Below, piece by piece: positions 41,304 to 52,330 of a stretch of 64,000 nt of DNA. The stretch is from Rhynchopus sp. YZ270_cl-10 (Eukaryota; Euglenozoa; Diplonemea; Diplonemida; Diplonemidae). Each line of letters starts with the position of its first letter. Within the stretch, counting starts at the first letter, position 1. The stretch lies in the NCBI GenBank assembly GCA_964035575.1, contig OZ037894.1, positions 1,240,001-1,304,000 on the forward strand. Reading direction: 5' to 3'. The position numbers and the translations under genes are program-made. The notes below the pieces were generated by a model. It was not told the origin of the DNA. It worked only from the letters and a program-made list of their open reading frames with translations, and did no database searches.

Positions 41304-43928
41304 ATGGCGACATGCAGCATCCAGTTGCTGACAGTGCTGTTGTGTGTGGCGCTGATTCTGTCGACAGGTGCGATCATCGGTGGCTTCACTCTGACAACAT
41401 GGGACGGCCTTCTGGAGAAGGCACGTGACACAGGTGACGAGGGCTTTGGGATGTGTCTCGACAGTGGTACGGCGGACATCGAAACGGTCTCGGGACGCTA
41501 CCTGCGCTCTGTCCATGGCAGTGTGGACGCTGCCGTGAAGGAGTACTTGCAGGTGCCTGAGCAGCTTCTCACGACACTTGCAAACCTTGCGCAGGCTCAC
41601 CACCCAGATGTCAGCACCTCTCCTGCCTTCAGTACCACAACCATGCTTCCCGCCATCACGTCAGCTTTCAGAGCTGTGAACTCTTCTGGCGTGGACCTAA
41701 TGAAACATGAGACGTACCCTTGGTGTAATGCGCACCCGATTCCGTGGGCTCACGACGTGAATAGCACGTTCTCAGGATGGGGGTCGTTCATAACTATAGG
41801 GAAGGCGGACTACACTTCAGGTGTGCTCGACCCAAACGCCCCAGCACCTCTGCTGATGTTTGAAGCCAGAGACCCGTTCACGTTTCAGGGGGGCTTGGGA
41901 CCTTACGGTGTACTGACTGAAGCGAACACCCTAGGTGCGCCCAAAGACCTGACGCTTCCGTGCAACTACTTCCCAAACTATATCAAGGGCGAAGCCAGGG
42001 GCATGTGCTTCTTTCCTGTGTCCATACTTTCAACGCCAGCAGTTATGGAACAACGTGGAAGACAACTGCACAACCTGCATGACGGTGATCCACCTCTCTA
42101 TCCTGCCGACGAGCTTGTGTACTCACACATGAGTGTTCATTGGGATTATATATCCTGGGAGCTGAGCTACACCTACACCCACCCAGAGATGTACACGATG
42201 TACCCCAAGCAGGGGAAACGTGTAGGTGTCGTCACTGCAACTGTGACAGCAGATGGAGTCACAGAAGCAGTCAAGAACCAGCTGCTTCCCACTGACACAT
42301 CACTCTACATCGTTGAGGAAGACGTGCGGACACATTCGGTTGGGTTTCTTGTGGCGTACAACAGAGGACGTCATGTCACACTGGTGTCCACGTACTTCCC
42401 TCCTCCGCTTGGGATCACAGTTGACATGGCTTCGATCATCAACATCACGAACCACTCGATGGAAGACGCGACGTCGCACATCCCCTCAGTGATTGCAGAG
42501 CACGGGCGGTTTGTGTTCACACACCCACAGAACTACAGAGACCTTCTGGAGAAGACAGAGAAGTCTTTTGTGAAGTGGTCTGACTCGAACAGCTCGGAGT
42601 ACTGGACAATGACGTCAGAAATCAAGCACAGAACGATCTTGTGGTACGCGAACCTTCTTGTGCCGAGAGAGTCTGTGATGGAGACAATTGATGCGTCGAC
42701 GAATGCAATCCGTGCGAAGGTGGCATCAGATCTGTCCTCTGCAGACGCACAGAAGGAGGATGCGGTGATTGTGATGGTGGTTGTCACAATCATTGCGATC
42801 ACGGGACTCCTGGTTGTTGCTGTTGTGTTCACACGCTACATCACGTCCCCTCTGCTGAAGCTTGGGAGTGAGATGGCAAGTGTGGCTGTGATGGACCTGG
42901 AGGCTGTGGACACGGGCCGTGTAGTGTCGCAGCTGAGTGAAGTGGGGATGATGCAGCGCAGCTTTGTTATCATGGTGGCGAACCTGGTGGAGTACCGGAA
43001 CTACATGCCGCAGAGTGTGCTTGTCAACGACAGTGAGCAGAGCGAACAAGTCTCTGGCACAGAATCGGCCACACGGGACACCAAGTCTCAGTCTGCCTTG
43101 TCGCAGCGCTCGCACACGCAAAGCTCCGCAGAGGTGATACAGACACAGAAGGCACTGCTGCGTGTGGAGGGTCTGAAGAAGAAGAAGGTGTCGCTGGCAC
43201 ACATGAACGTCGTGTCGTGGCATGACTTCTGCAAGAACCGCAAAGATGCAGAAGTTCTCGCTGCACACGGTGGTGTGATGGAGAGGATCCTGGCAGCAGT
43301 GCAGCACAACAAAGGTGTATGCGACACGTTTGCAGGGGACAAGATGCTTGCCACCTTCAACGCCTTTGTTCCGAGCGCGTCACATCGTGTTGCTTGTGTG
43401 AAGGCTGCACACGAAGCAGCAACAGAACTTGGTGGTGTGCACAAGATCTCGTATGGGTGCACAACAGGCGAGGCACGTGTCGGGAACATGGGTTGCAACG
43501 GGATGAAGAAGGTGTCAATTCTCGCACAGTGCATGTCGTGGGTGGTTGTGCTTGAGCGTTGGAGCAAGAAGCACAACCTGCCTGGTGTGGTTGACCGTAT
43601 TCTGTCGCGTGAGCTGGAGGGACAGGTGGTACTGCGTTGTGCAGGTGCGGTGCTGTTCACAAAGTTGAATGGCACGGCACAGGTTGTGTACGCTGTGAAG
43701 GGTTTGTGCAGTGTGGCGAACGAGGAGTGGATGTACCAACTGGAGTCGGCAGCAAACAACCCTCATGCGCTGTGGACCGAAGCTTTTGAGCACATCATCA
43801 AACAGGACTTTGGGCAGGCTTCTGCTCTGCTTGAGGGTGTGGCTGCTGACCAACGTGGGCAGTACGAAGAGCTCATCACGTACGTGCAGGAGAAGGCCTA
43901 CGTGCCTGAGGTTGTCGACATGCACTAG
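41304..43928 (+). CDS. Cache-domain receptor with degenerate class III cyclase domain
   Basis: 874 residues from the ATG at 41304; the frame stays open for 114 codons upstream, but that part is the duplicated leader. A first hydrophobic span (about 5-30) precedes a roughly 460-residue extracellular region like a double Cache sensor. A second span (about 490-512, 'VIVMVVVTIIAITGLLVVAV') leads into a HAMP-like linker with 'YRNYMPQSVLV', a string seen before cyclase domains in many protists. The C-terminal domain follows class III cyclases ('FAGDKMLATF', 'GEARVGNMG'). The first metal Asp is replaced ('HMNVVSW') and the usual Asn-x3-Arg region reads 'CMSWVVVLERW'. It is probably a catalytically weak or dead receptor cyclase at the plasma membrane, perhaps acting by dimerisation. 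Confidence 0.82.
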   Translation: MATCSIQLLTVLLCVALILSTGAIIGGFTLTTWDGLLEKARDTGDEGFGMCLDSGTADIETVSGRYLRSVHGSVDAAVKEYLQVPEQLLTTLANLAQAHHPDVSTSPAFSTTTMLPAITSAFRAVNSSGVDLMKHETYPWCNAHPIPWAHDVNSTFSGWGSFITIGKADYTSGVLDPNAPAPLLMFEARDPFTFQGGLGPYGVLTEANTLGAPKDLTLPCNYFPNYIKGEARGMCFFPVSILSTPAVMEQRGRQLHNLHDGDPPLYPADELVYSHMSVHWDYISWELSYTYTHPEMYTMYPKQGKRVGVVTATVTADGVTEAVKNQLLPTDTSLYIVEEDVRTHSVGFLVAYNRGRHVTLVSTYFPPPLGITVDMASIINITNHSMEDATSHIPSVIAEHGRFVFTHPQNYRDLLEKTEKSFVKWSDSNSSEYWTMTSEIKHRTILWYANLLVPRESVMETIDASTNAIRAKVASDLSSADAQKEDAVIVMVVVTIIAITGLLVVAVVFTRYITSPLLKLGSEMASVAVMDLEAVDTGRVVSQLSEVGMMQRSFVIMVANLVEYRNYMPQSVLVNDSEQSEQVSGTESATRDTKSQSALSQRSHTQSSAEVIQTQKALLRVEGLKKKKVSLAHMNVVSWHDFCKNRKDAEVLAAHGGVMERILAAVQHNKGVCDTFAGDKMLATFNAFVPSASHRVACVKAAHEAATELGGVHKISYGCTTGEARVGNMGCNGMKKVSILAQCMSWVVVLERWSKKHNLPGVVDRILSRELEGQVVLRCAGAVLFTKLNGTAQVVYAVKGLCSVANEEWMYQLESAANNPHALWTEAFEHIIKQDFGQASALLEGVAADQRGQYEELITYVQEKAYVPEVVDMH

Positions 43929-44680
43929 CCGGGTGCGTCAGCCGGCAATGCTCGTTAGCACAACTGATCGCGCGATCTGGCTGTCTGTTGATCCTACGCT
44001 GGCATGTACTGCTCACGCGCGACCCGTACACGAAGAATATCGTTTACTTCTTACTAGTGGTGTTTACACGCGTCTTTGAAACGGCGCTTCTAGCGAATTG
44101 CGCCTACAGTTGTCGCTTAGTAGGTTTACTTTGTTCTCGGAACGTTTTTTAAATCTGGGAGGACATTTTTATCTGACCTGAATCTTACCTCCTTTCTCAA
44201 CTTGCGTACTTTACACGAAATCAGGTGCATATTTTTTTTGCTAACGAGTGGTGTTTCCACGCCACTCGAAACGATGTCTCGAGTGAAGCGCAACTCTGTT
44301 CGGTTGTAGGTTGTATTATTCCCCGAAATAAAGTGCCTCAAGCCAAATTGCTTAGGAGGCAGGGACGGTAAAGTGTCAGTATTTCCCTGCTATTTTCAGA
44401 TTTTCCCCGACCAATTTACACGTAAAAATTGGGAGCAGGTAAATATAGTAATTTGAGCAGGTAAAATATAGTAAATAGCCGGGGATCCCAGCCAAAAATG
44501 GGTAGGTAAAATATTATGTGTTTGCCCGATGTTTTCTTTGGTACAAGAGTGATGAACGGGGTTGAGTGAGTCCACGCAGGGTCTTGTTGCCTTTTGGCAC
44601 ATGTATTGTGTCCACGGTGTGTTGTGTTCACTGCTCTGAAGGTGCTGGCTCTCATCTACCTGCCGCACTGTTGTTTTCAA
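43929..44680. other. Intergenic spacer
   Basis: About 750 bases between the cyclase-like gene and the second shared upstream block. No coding frame, RNA gene or strong repeat seen. Confidence 0.5.
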
Positions 44681-44841
44681 TTGGTGTTGTGCACTCTGAC
44701 ATCGATCAGGACACCCTACCCAGCTCTGTGGAAAGCCTTCACGCCCTCTTCGCACCAAGAGACTATCGGAGCCTGCTCACAATCAACGACCACCTTTGCC
44801 TTTCACAACATCCCACACCTGTCACAAAACAGAGTTACTCC
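44681..44841 (+). promoter_or_regulatory. Shared upstream block, copy 2
   Basis: Second copy of the block at 41075-41242, with small indels (for example CGCCGG missing after GATCAG). It ends 7 bases before the ATG of the WD40-like gene, so it probably contains the transcript leader of that gene. Confidence 0.55.
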
Positions 44842-44848
44842 CCTGATT

Positions 44849-45943
44849 ATGGACATCACAGGACACTTCGAGTCTGCAAGCTGTGTGATAGAAGTGGACG
44901 GAAGCGACACCCTTGCACGAGTGAAGGGGAAGCTTCTTGCGGAGCTTGGCGTGCCACGTGCTCGGCGTGTTTGCGTGCGGATGAGAGGCGGTGGGGACAT
45001 CGGCGACGACGACTTGCGCATCTGCGACACGGAGATGGATGGGGGATGTGCCGTTGAGCTGTACTGCACCGGTGCCAACATCACTCCTGGGTTCCTGACA
45101 CGGTTGAGTGACACATACTCCCTCACACTCTCGCCGTGTGGCAGGTACCTTGCAGACATGCGTGGCGCTAATAGAGTGGTTCTCTTTGACACGGAAACAC
45201 ATGAATGTCTGTGTAGTTTCCCTGCTAAGGCGCGTTCTTCTCCAGCATTCTCACCGTGCAGTGAGTGGATCTCATCTGTCAACAAGGACAGTCAGTGTGC
45301 TGAAATTCATCACGTGAAGACAGGTGCATTGAAGCACTCCTTTGGAGGTGCAGGTGCTGCAAGAAAGGCCACGGCATGGTCACCATGTGGAACAAAGCTG
45401 TTGTCGTGCTGCAGGAAGGGTTTGCAGGTGTGGGATATTGCAACAGGAGTTGTTTTGCATGAATGGGGCCACGTTGTGGATTGTGACGGCGTCATGGTTG
45501 TGGTAGGAGACAAGGTGGCGACGTTTGACCACATCGCCGACATCACTGTATGGGACTACACAACAGGGGTAGAGGTGTTTGTTCGAACGTGCCCTTCTCC
45601 TATAGAATATGTGGCTCTGTCACCGAACGAGCGTTTCATTGCAGCGTGTTGCACCAACTCTGTGCATGTCTGGAACGTTGAAACAGGTGAACGTGTATTC
45701 GAAGACCTCTCAGAAAACAGATGGACAGATGTTGCTGTGTCCAACAACATTGTTGCTGCCTACACTTCAGATGTCTTGGTCTTGTGGTCCATCTCAACAG
45801 GGGAACAACTATTGAACCGTGAAATTGTTGAGTCCGACGATGGAGACAGTTCTTACGGTCTTGCGATCAGCACCTGTGGTGGTGTGGTGATGTACGGAGG
45901 CGGTGAGGGTGTTGAGATTGTTGACATCTCACACCTGTCTTGA
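44849..45943 (+). CDS. Ubiquitin-like domain plus WD40-like propeller protein
   Basis: 364 residues from the ATG at 44849. The frame is open 85 codons further upstream, but that part is the duplicated leader. Residues 1-75 look ubiquitin-like: 'VIEVDGSDTLARVKGKLLAE', 'RVCVRMRGGGDIGDDDLRI' and 'GCAVELYCTG'. Six or seven WD40-like blades follow, with 'SLTLSPCGRYLAD', 'ATAWSPCGTKLLS', 'LQVWDIATG', 'ITVWDYTTG' and 'VHVWNVETG'. There is no signal or membrane segment, so it is likely cytosolic, a binding platform. The N-terminal plan parallels the UBL-LRR gene at 2303. No partner can be named. Confidence 0.85.
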   Translation: MDITGHFESASCVIEVDGSDTLARVKGKLLAELGVPRARRVCVRMRGGGDIGDDDLRICDTEMDGGCAVELYCTGANITPGFLTRLSDTYSLTLSPCGRYLADMRGANRVVLFDTETHECLCSFPAKARSSPAFSPCSEWISSVNKDSQCAEIHHVKTGALKHSFGGAGAARKATAWSPCGTKLLSCCRKGLQVWDIATGVVLHEWGHVVDCDGVMVVVGDKVATFDHIADITVWDYTTGVEVFVRTCPSPIEYVALSPNERFIAACCTNSVHVWNVETGERVFEDLSENRWTDVAVSNNIVAAYTSDVLVLWSISTGEQLLNREIVESDDGDSSYGLAISTCGGVVMYGGGEGVEIVDISHLS

Positions 45944-46183
45944 ACGTATTTCTACAACGAAAAGGTGCCATCCTCATTTTTGCTTCCTGCACCTTGCCCG
46001 GGTAACTCCCATGCAGGAAGATACGTGAAGATGGATGCACAGGATTGGCGCAGTCTGCTATGGCTGTTGCACACGCGGGGTCTCTCACACTACTACCCGT
46101 CACCACTCGGCGAGGAGATATCTTTTAAGTTTCCCACAAAAGAACTCTTCTGTAAAAACAAGAAACGTTCTCAACAATTCTAA
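45944..46183. other. Short 3' spacer
   Basis: Downstream flank of the WD40-like gene, ending where the segment duplicated at 51926 begins. Nothing else recognised. Confidence 0.4.
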
Positions 46184-46592
46184 AAAACCTTAGTTTTTTA
46201 GTTTTTACTATAAGGATGTGCGCCACCCACACACCCACACACTACCCACCCACCCACACACACCCACCCACACCCACCCACCCACACCCACCCACACCCA
46301 CCCACACACACCCACACACACCCCCTCACCAGGGACAGGATTTGACCAAAAAAATGAAAATTTTAAAAAATTATATGTTCTTCTAAAAAAATACCTGACC
46401 AGAAAATCGGCTAGATAGGAGATATTGAGGGCAAAAAAAAAATTTTTTTTCAGTCGTTATGAAAAAATGATAACATTTCTGAAGGTTGTCATTAAGCCAA
46501 AAATGAGCCTTTTAGTAGGCATTTACCTCAAAAATGCCTTTGCCAAAATTTTTTTTTTCAAAAAAAAAAATTTTTTTTTTCAGCCCAAAAAC
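46184..46592. repeat. Duplicated segment, copy 1 left part
   Basis: Matches 51926-52285 closely, starting AAAACCTTAGTTTTTTAG and including a CACCC-rich microsatellite (about 46225-46325, longer than in copy 2). It is interrupted at 46593 by an inverted-repeat element and resumes after it. Confidence 0.9.
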
Positions 46593-47439
46593 CACGGGTT
46601 GCCGACGATCGTAGTACGAAATTTTACGATCGTAGCCTTTTTTTCCTCGTACTACGAAAATTTACGATCGTACTACGAAAATTTACGATCGTAAAATTTC
46701 GTAAAATCTCGTAAAATCTCGTAAAATCTCGTAGTGGTGTCGTTGCCGGTGGCTATTGCCTCCCAGGGAAAGGGACTCTCGAATTTTTTTTTTCGCCCCT
46801 AAAGAGGCTAATTTCGACGATTTGAGGCCATTAAAAGCAAAATTTGGCACTTTTGAGCATCTGTGGGGGTCTAAAACGCGGTTTTGCGAACCCGAAATTT
46901 CGTGGTTTTAACCAAAAAGACAAGTCGATTTGAACCTTAAAAAACATCAAAAATTTTTTTCACAAGTGTTTTTGAGGCCTGCTCACTACACCCTAGGTCC
47001 CCTTCTGGGACCAAAAAGTCAAAAAAAGCAAGAATTGGGCTATTTTGAGCATCTAGAGTTAATTCCCCAGTCATTTTCTGTACCACCAGTGCATTTTGTA
47101 TGGGCCAGCGCCTTGTCAAAAAATCAAAAAATCTCAAAAAAAAAAAATTTTTTTTTTCGGGAAAATTTCGACCCCTGAGTTGGGTTTTTGGGCACCAAAA
47201 AGTGCAAAAAAACGCAAAAATCGGGTGTTTTGACGATCTGGGGGTAAACTATATGCACTACTACAGGGGCCCACAATATCGACTTTTCCTTAGCAAATTC
47301 CTTGGAGTATTGCATGCCTTGAAGTGTTGCATTTTGTCCCCACTGAGTGTGCACTCAGAAAACACTCATCAATAAAACGACCTTTCTGTTCGGTAAAAAA
47401 TAGTTATTTTCTATTGTAATAGTGGTTTGTCGTGCAGTG

Positions 47440-48345
47440 ATGTTCTTTGTACCTGGAGAGCGGGCCGAGTGCAAGGTATGTTTTTAACCCCCCGGTTTTC
47501 TCCCTTTTCGACATGTCCGCTATTTTTTAGCTATTTTTTAGCTATTTTTTTTTTTTTTAATATGGCTCAGTCCATAAACCCACCCCCCTAAAAGGTAACC
47601 TTTTGAATTTTTTCGTATTCTGGGGTGGACAACTGGTGAAATTTCACCCCACAAGGTGCCCCAGGCCTATTCTGGAGGTGGTTTCCACCAGAAGATGCTC
47701 AGAAGTGTCACAAATAATGAAAAATATTGTTCGGGAAACGGTTTACCTACGAAACTAACGCAAAACCCAATTCCCAATTAGTTTTTTACCTCTCGACGTT
47801 AATTCATCTATCTTCTACTCGGACTTTTTGCTCGATTTTTGCTCCTGTGACCTCAGAAACGTTATTCTGAGTTCAAAGGAGCAAAAATCGAGCAAAAAGT
47901 CCGAGTGGAAGTTATCTAATGTGAAAAAAATTTAAAAGGTTACCTTTTAGGGGGGTGGGTTTATGGACTGAGCCACATTATACCTAAAGCGTAGCTTAAA
48001 GGAGAAATAGTTCCTCAGATACGGTCGCCAATCACCCCTCCAACAGGGTAATTGTGCAATCAACGAAAAAACCTTTTTTTCCCTTTTACTTACCTATCAG
48101 AGTTACTATTTTTTGTCAACAAAAATGTCACTTTTACGTTTAAGGGGTACGGGGCGGCTTCTTGTTTGTTTGTTTGTTTTTTTGTTGTAGTCTCTACTTT
48201 TACATTCAATTTCTCTTAACAGGTACCCGAACCGACGACCCTTCATCGTGACAACGAAGCAGTGCCGACGGAAGAGCTGGTGCAATTATTTCAAAACCAG
48301 GTGGCGATCGTAAAAGTCGGGTTTATATACCAACTTTTCCATTAA
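47440..48345 (+). other. Possible two-exon coding fragment inside the transposon
   Basis: ATG at 47440 reads MFFVPGERAECK up to a good donor (AAG|GTATGT, 47476). A T-rich acceptor TTCTCTTAACAG ends at 48222, and the same frame continues 'VPEPTTLHRDNEAVPTEE' to a TAA at 48343-48345. The intron would hold the hairpin at 47563-47975. Only 52 residues, no known family. It could be a captured gene fragment or chance. Confidence 0.25.
47563..47975. mobile_element. Nested hairpin element, 0.41 kb
   Basis: Inverted ends TGGCTCAGTCCATAAACCCA (47563) and the matching inverse (ending 47975), continuing for about 40 bases. A second inner hairpin (about 47815-47912) is built on ACTCGGACTTTTTGCTCG. No target duplication is clear. 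Confidence 0.75.
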
Positions 48346-49532
48346 CCCACCCCATAGACCACCCTAATTATTATGAAACTCTTAGTCAGTCACTGCTATA
48401 GCCATTTAACCCAGGGAGCATAGCTAGTGCAAGAAATTCGACTTCGGGATCCGGAAAGTCTGTCCTCTGCTTGCGGAGGACTAGACACAAGAAAATATTG
48501 CGTTCCCCCAGAATACTAATTTTTGTCACAGTAATTTTTGCCCAGGGCATGCTCTTGAAGCATGGCGGCTTGGTGTGAGAAGGGGCAGTGTGTTGTTTTG
48601 TTCTAGATTTCAACGGTTGTTAGAACGAGTCAAGTGGATGCTTATCTAAACACTGACTTTAGTACAGACCCGAGAGATCACACATGACTTTGAGGAAAGA
48701 ACAAAGCAATGCATCTGTACCCGCACGCCAGGTTGTAGTTACTTCAGAATTTTCTTGAGTTTGCATGAACGAGGAGGGGGTGATTCATTCTTCGGGAACG
48801 CCTAGTATACCATGGAATGATCATCTCAAAAAAACAGTGGGGGCTGAATTCATATCCCTTAGAATTGCGAATTCAGCCTTTGCAGAAGGTACGTCTTACT
48901 TGTACTTGTACTTGTATGCCGTGTCACCCTTCTCAACCTTACCGGTTCACAGCTCGCAAGAGCAATGTAACCCTTCTCGCTATTGCAAACTTAAGAATTT
49001 TCTGCTGTAACTTACCAAAATCGATTTTCTTTCACCCCAAACACCCGCAACACCCCACCTGCTACTTCGGTAGCCTGTGTTGTTGGGAGTTGGTTCTCAT
49101 GTTGATCCCCAGTGACTGTCTAGCACTGCTTCTTCTGAGCCCAACGTTGTTTGGCCTGTCGACGTAATAAATACGAAGACAGGGCGGCGGTGCCAACAAT
49201 TTTCCAATGATGTAACGTTTTATCTGATTGATTATCGTTTGATATACCTTGTGTGTGCTTCATGCACACCATGCAAGGAATATCGAACGGTACTTTCAAG
49301 CGATATTCGTTATTTCGTTTGGCAAACGTACTACGATCGTAAAATTTCATAAAATTTCGTCTACGATCGTACTACGATCGTTTACGATCGTAAAATTTCG
49401 TAGTACGAAATTTTACGAAATTTTACGAAATTTTACGAAATTTTACGATCGTAACGATCGTAAAATTTCGTACTACGATCGTCGGCAACCCGTGAAAAAC
49501 AACTTTTTAGGCATTTTTTTTTTTATTCCCCT

Positions 49533-50616
49533 GGGAAATAAAGTATACGAAGGATTTGGCACTTTTAGCGGGATTCTTTTTAATGATAATTTCACGCAGT
49601 TTTTTTATCGCAAATTTAAAACCCGCTCATTGAACTTTATTTCACGCGTTTTTCACTTTTTTTCACTGCAATTCCTTCAGAGCGGGATTTTATTTTTATT
49701 TTTTTCACGCTAAAACAGGGGTTTTATTTGGCGATAACTTCACGCTAAATTTTGGTACATCCTGCACCACCACCCACCTAAAAATTGAAAATTTCGAATT
49801 TTTTTTGCCCTTTTCCCATTTTTTTTTCTGACACATGCAACATGCCGAAGGATGTAAGACGCAAACGGTCCTCCGACAGGAGATGGACAAGCACTACAGT
49901 GGTTTTGCTGAAGGACTAGCATTGTCGACACCGTACGTCCGTGAATGGGACCGCTTTTTAAGGAATTCATTGGCAAGCCTGACGGTAAGCCCACGGAAGC
50001 CGACTTCGTTTCGTACATAGTGTATCTCCGTGACGATCTCACTATCAAGACGAAGGACACACCACCCCCTTTACTTCATTGTGAGGAAGGTGGTGGCTGG
50101 CATGATATTCTGTGATGGGCGGGGATCTTCTGAATGTGTCTCGCTCTTGCACGACAGCCATTTCCCGACCTCCCGCTAGCACCCGAGGGGACACTGAGGT
50201 GGCGAGAGGTCGGGATGTAGCTTTGTGTACCGTTGAGGCAGCTTTCCAAACCCGACCACACGCTGCGCTACGCGCTATGCGTACACGTGGTGTGGGCTTT
50301 TTAGGCTACATACTGTACGCGCTACACGCAAAATGCCGTTGTTGTGTGTGTAAAAACGTGGGTTGCGTGGTACTGCATGGGGTCACACGTGCACCACCCT
50401 GTGGCTCACACATGGTTCTGCCACCCCAAAAATGCGTATCCCACCCCACATACCAGGGTATGGGCCCAATTCACCAGTTTTTTGCAGGTTCCCAGCGAGC
50501 AAAAGCTAGCGGGGGGGGGTAATGAGAGCTACCTGGAGGGACACATTCTCGTTAGTTATTGCACAATAAATGAGTCCCGCTAAAAGTGCCAAATCCTTTC
50601 GTATACTTTATTTCCC
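49533..50616. mobile_element. Inverted-repeat element, 1.08 kb, with recombinase-like remnant
   Basis: About 41-bp inverted ends, GGGAAATAAAGTATACGAAG at 49533 and its inverse ending at 50616. The interior includes a coding remnant (about 49835-50100) whose wording ('TPYVREWDRFLR', 'PTEADFVSYIVYL') is reminiscent of the N-terminal core-binding domain of tyrosine recombinases. The element looks broken. It sits in the T-run that is continuous in the duplicate at about 52299-52330, so it is absent from that copy. Confidence 0.6.
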
Positions 50617-50633
50617 GTGAAATAAAATTACGT

Positions 50634-50800
50634 ATTCACCTCCTTTTAGCGGATTATTTTGCGATACTTCACTTATTTTTTTCCCAGGCTCGTGCACTCA
50701 ATTTGCCTCGCTTCGCTCGGCAAATTAAGTAGCCCTCGCCTGGGAAAAAAATGCGTGAAGTTATCGCAAAATAAAACCCCGCTAAAAGGAGGTGAATAAA
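50634..50800. repeat. Short hairpin element
   Basis: ATTCACCTCCTTTTAGCGG at 50634 faces its inverse ending near 50800, with TTTTTTCCCAGGC and GCCTGGGAAAAAAA inside. It is also absent from the duplicate at 52.3 kb. Confidence 0.7.
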
Positions 50801-50805
50801 TAGTT

Positions 50806-51885
50806 ATTTTTTTTTTTTTTTTTTTTTTCAAAAAAAAAAATACCTTGAAAAAAAACTTGTCAAAAAAATCAAAAAAAAAAGAAGAAGGAGTTGCATGGGG
50901 TAATACGCCACCTGGGGTCACAAGGCCCAGGCTCCTTTACAGGAGAGCAGTAGAGTGAACCCATGTCGACTTTTTTGCGATGTTTGAAACGGTGTTGTGG
51001 AACACGCGTTTGTGTCGACTTGATTTTTATTTTTGAGATGGTGATGAGGAAGAGATTGTTGCCGACTTTTTTTTACTTTTTGAGAAGGTGTTGAGGAGGA
51101 TATTTTTGTTGACTTGATTTTTATTTTTGAGACGGTGATGAAGAGGATATTTTTGTCGACTTGATTTTTGTTTTTGAGAAGGTGAAGAGGAAGAGATTGT
51201 TGTCGACTTTTTTTTTTACTTTTTGAGAAGGTGTTGAGGAGGATATTTTTGTTGACTTGATTTTTATTTTTGAGACGGTGATGAAGAGGATATTTTTGTC
51301 GACTTGATTTTCATTTTTGAGAAGGTGAAGAGGAAGAGATTGTTGTCGACTTTTTTTTACTTTTTGAGAAGGTGTTGAGGAGGATATTTTTGTTGACTTG
51401 ATTTTTATTTTTGAGACGGTGATGAAGAGGATATTTTTGTCGACTTGATTTTCATTTTTGAGAAGGTGAAGAGGAAGAGATTGTTGTCGACTTTTTTTTA
51501 CTTTTTGAGAAGGTGTTGAGGAGGATATTTTTGTTGACTTGATTATATTTTTTGAGAAGGTGTTGAGGATATTTTTGTTGACTTGATTTTCATTTTTTGA
51601 GACGGTGATGAAGAGGATATTTTTGTCGACTTGATTTTCATTTTTGAGAAGGTGTTGAGGAAGATGTTTGTGTCGACTTGCCTTTTATTTTTGAGAAGGT
51701 GTTGAGGAGGATATTTTTGTCGACTTTATTTTCTTTTTTGAGACGGTGTTGAGGAAGAGATTGTTGTCGACTTGATTTTTATTTTTATGATGGTGTTGAG
51801 GAAGATGTTTGTGTCGACTTGATTTTTTTTTTTTTGAGATGGTGTTGAGGAAGACATTGTTGTCGTTTGTCAAATTGTCAAATTG
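50806..51885. repeat. Minisatellite (about 45-bp unit, higher-order) and its flank
   Basis: After a T-run and a single-copy lead (50830-50995), 45-bp-like units such as TTGACTTGATTTTTATTTTT followed by GAGACGGTGATGAAGAGGAT repeat to about 51885. Groups of three variant units form a higher-order pattern. The lead and the first units recur at about 52315-52785. Confidence 0.85.
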
Positions 51886-51925
51886 TCAAATTTGTCAAAT
51901 TGAGTATTTGCGAATTCACGTTCTA

Positions 51926-52296
51926 AAAACCTTAGTTTTTTAGTTTTTACTATAAGGATGTGCGCCACCCACACACCCACACACTACCCACCCACCCACA
52001 CACACCCACACACACCCCCTCACCAGGGACAGGATTTGACCAAAAAAATGAAAATTTTAAAAAATTATATGTTCTTCTAAAAAAATACCTGACCAGAAAA
52101 TCGGCTAGATAGGAGATATTGAGGGCAAAAAAAAAATTTTTTTTCAGTCGTTATGAAAAAATGATAACATTTCTGAAGGTTGTCATTAAGCCAAAAATGA
52201 GCCTTTTAGTAGGCATTTACCTCAAAAATGCCTTTGCCAAAATTTTTTTTTTCAAAAAAAAAAATTTTTTTTTCAGCCCAAAAACAACTTTTTAGG

Positions 52297-52330
<34 letters not shown>

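Larger units (their letters stand above)
46593..49494. mobile_element. Inverted-repeat DNA transposon-like element, 2.9 kb, with preserved empty site
   Basis: The ends are CACGGGTTGCCGACGATCGT (46593) and the exact inverse (ending 49494). Subterminal clusters of ACGATCGTAAAATTTCGTA-like motifs lie on both sides. The 6-bp AAAAAC is duplicated at 46587-46592 and 49495-49500. The duplicate segment at 52274-52297 shows one AAAAAC and no insert, which is the empty target. Inside are a nested hairpin (47563-47975) and two exon-like pieces (47440-47475, 48223-48345). No transposase is recognised, so it is probably non-autonomous. The superfamily is not assigned. Confidence 0.9.

Noticed and set aside
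48765-49010. Small frame near the right part of the 2.9-kb transposon
   Set aside because: Low-complexity stretches (LYLYLY) and no conserved wording; not supported as a gene.
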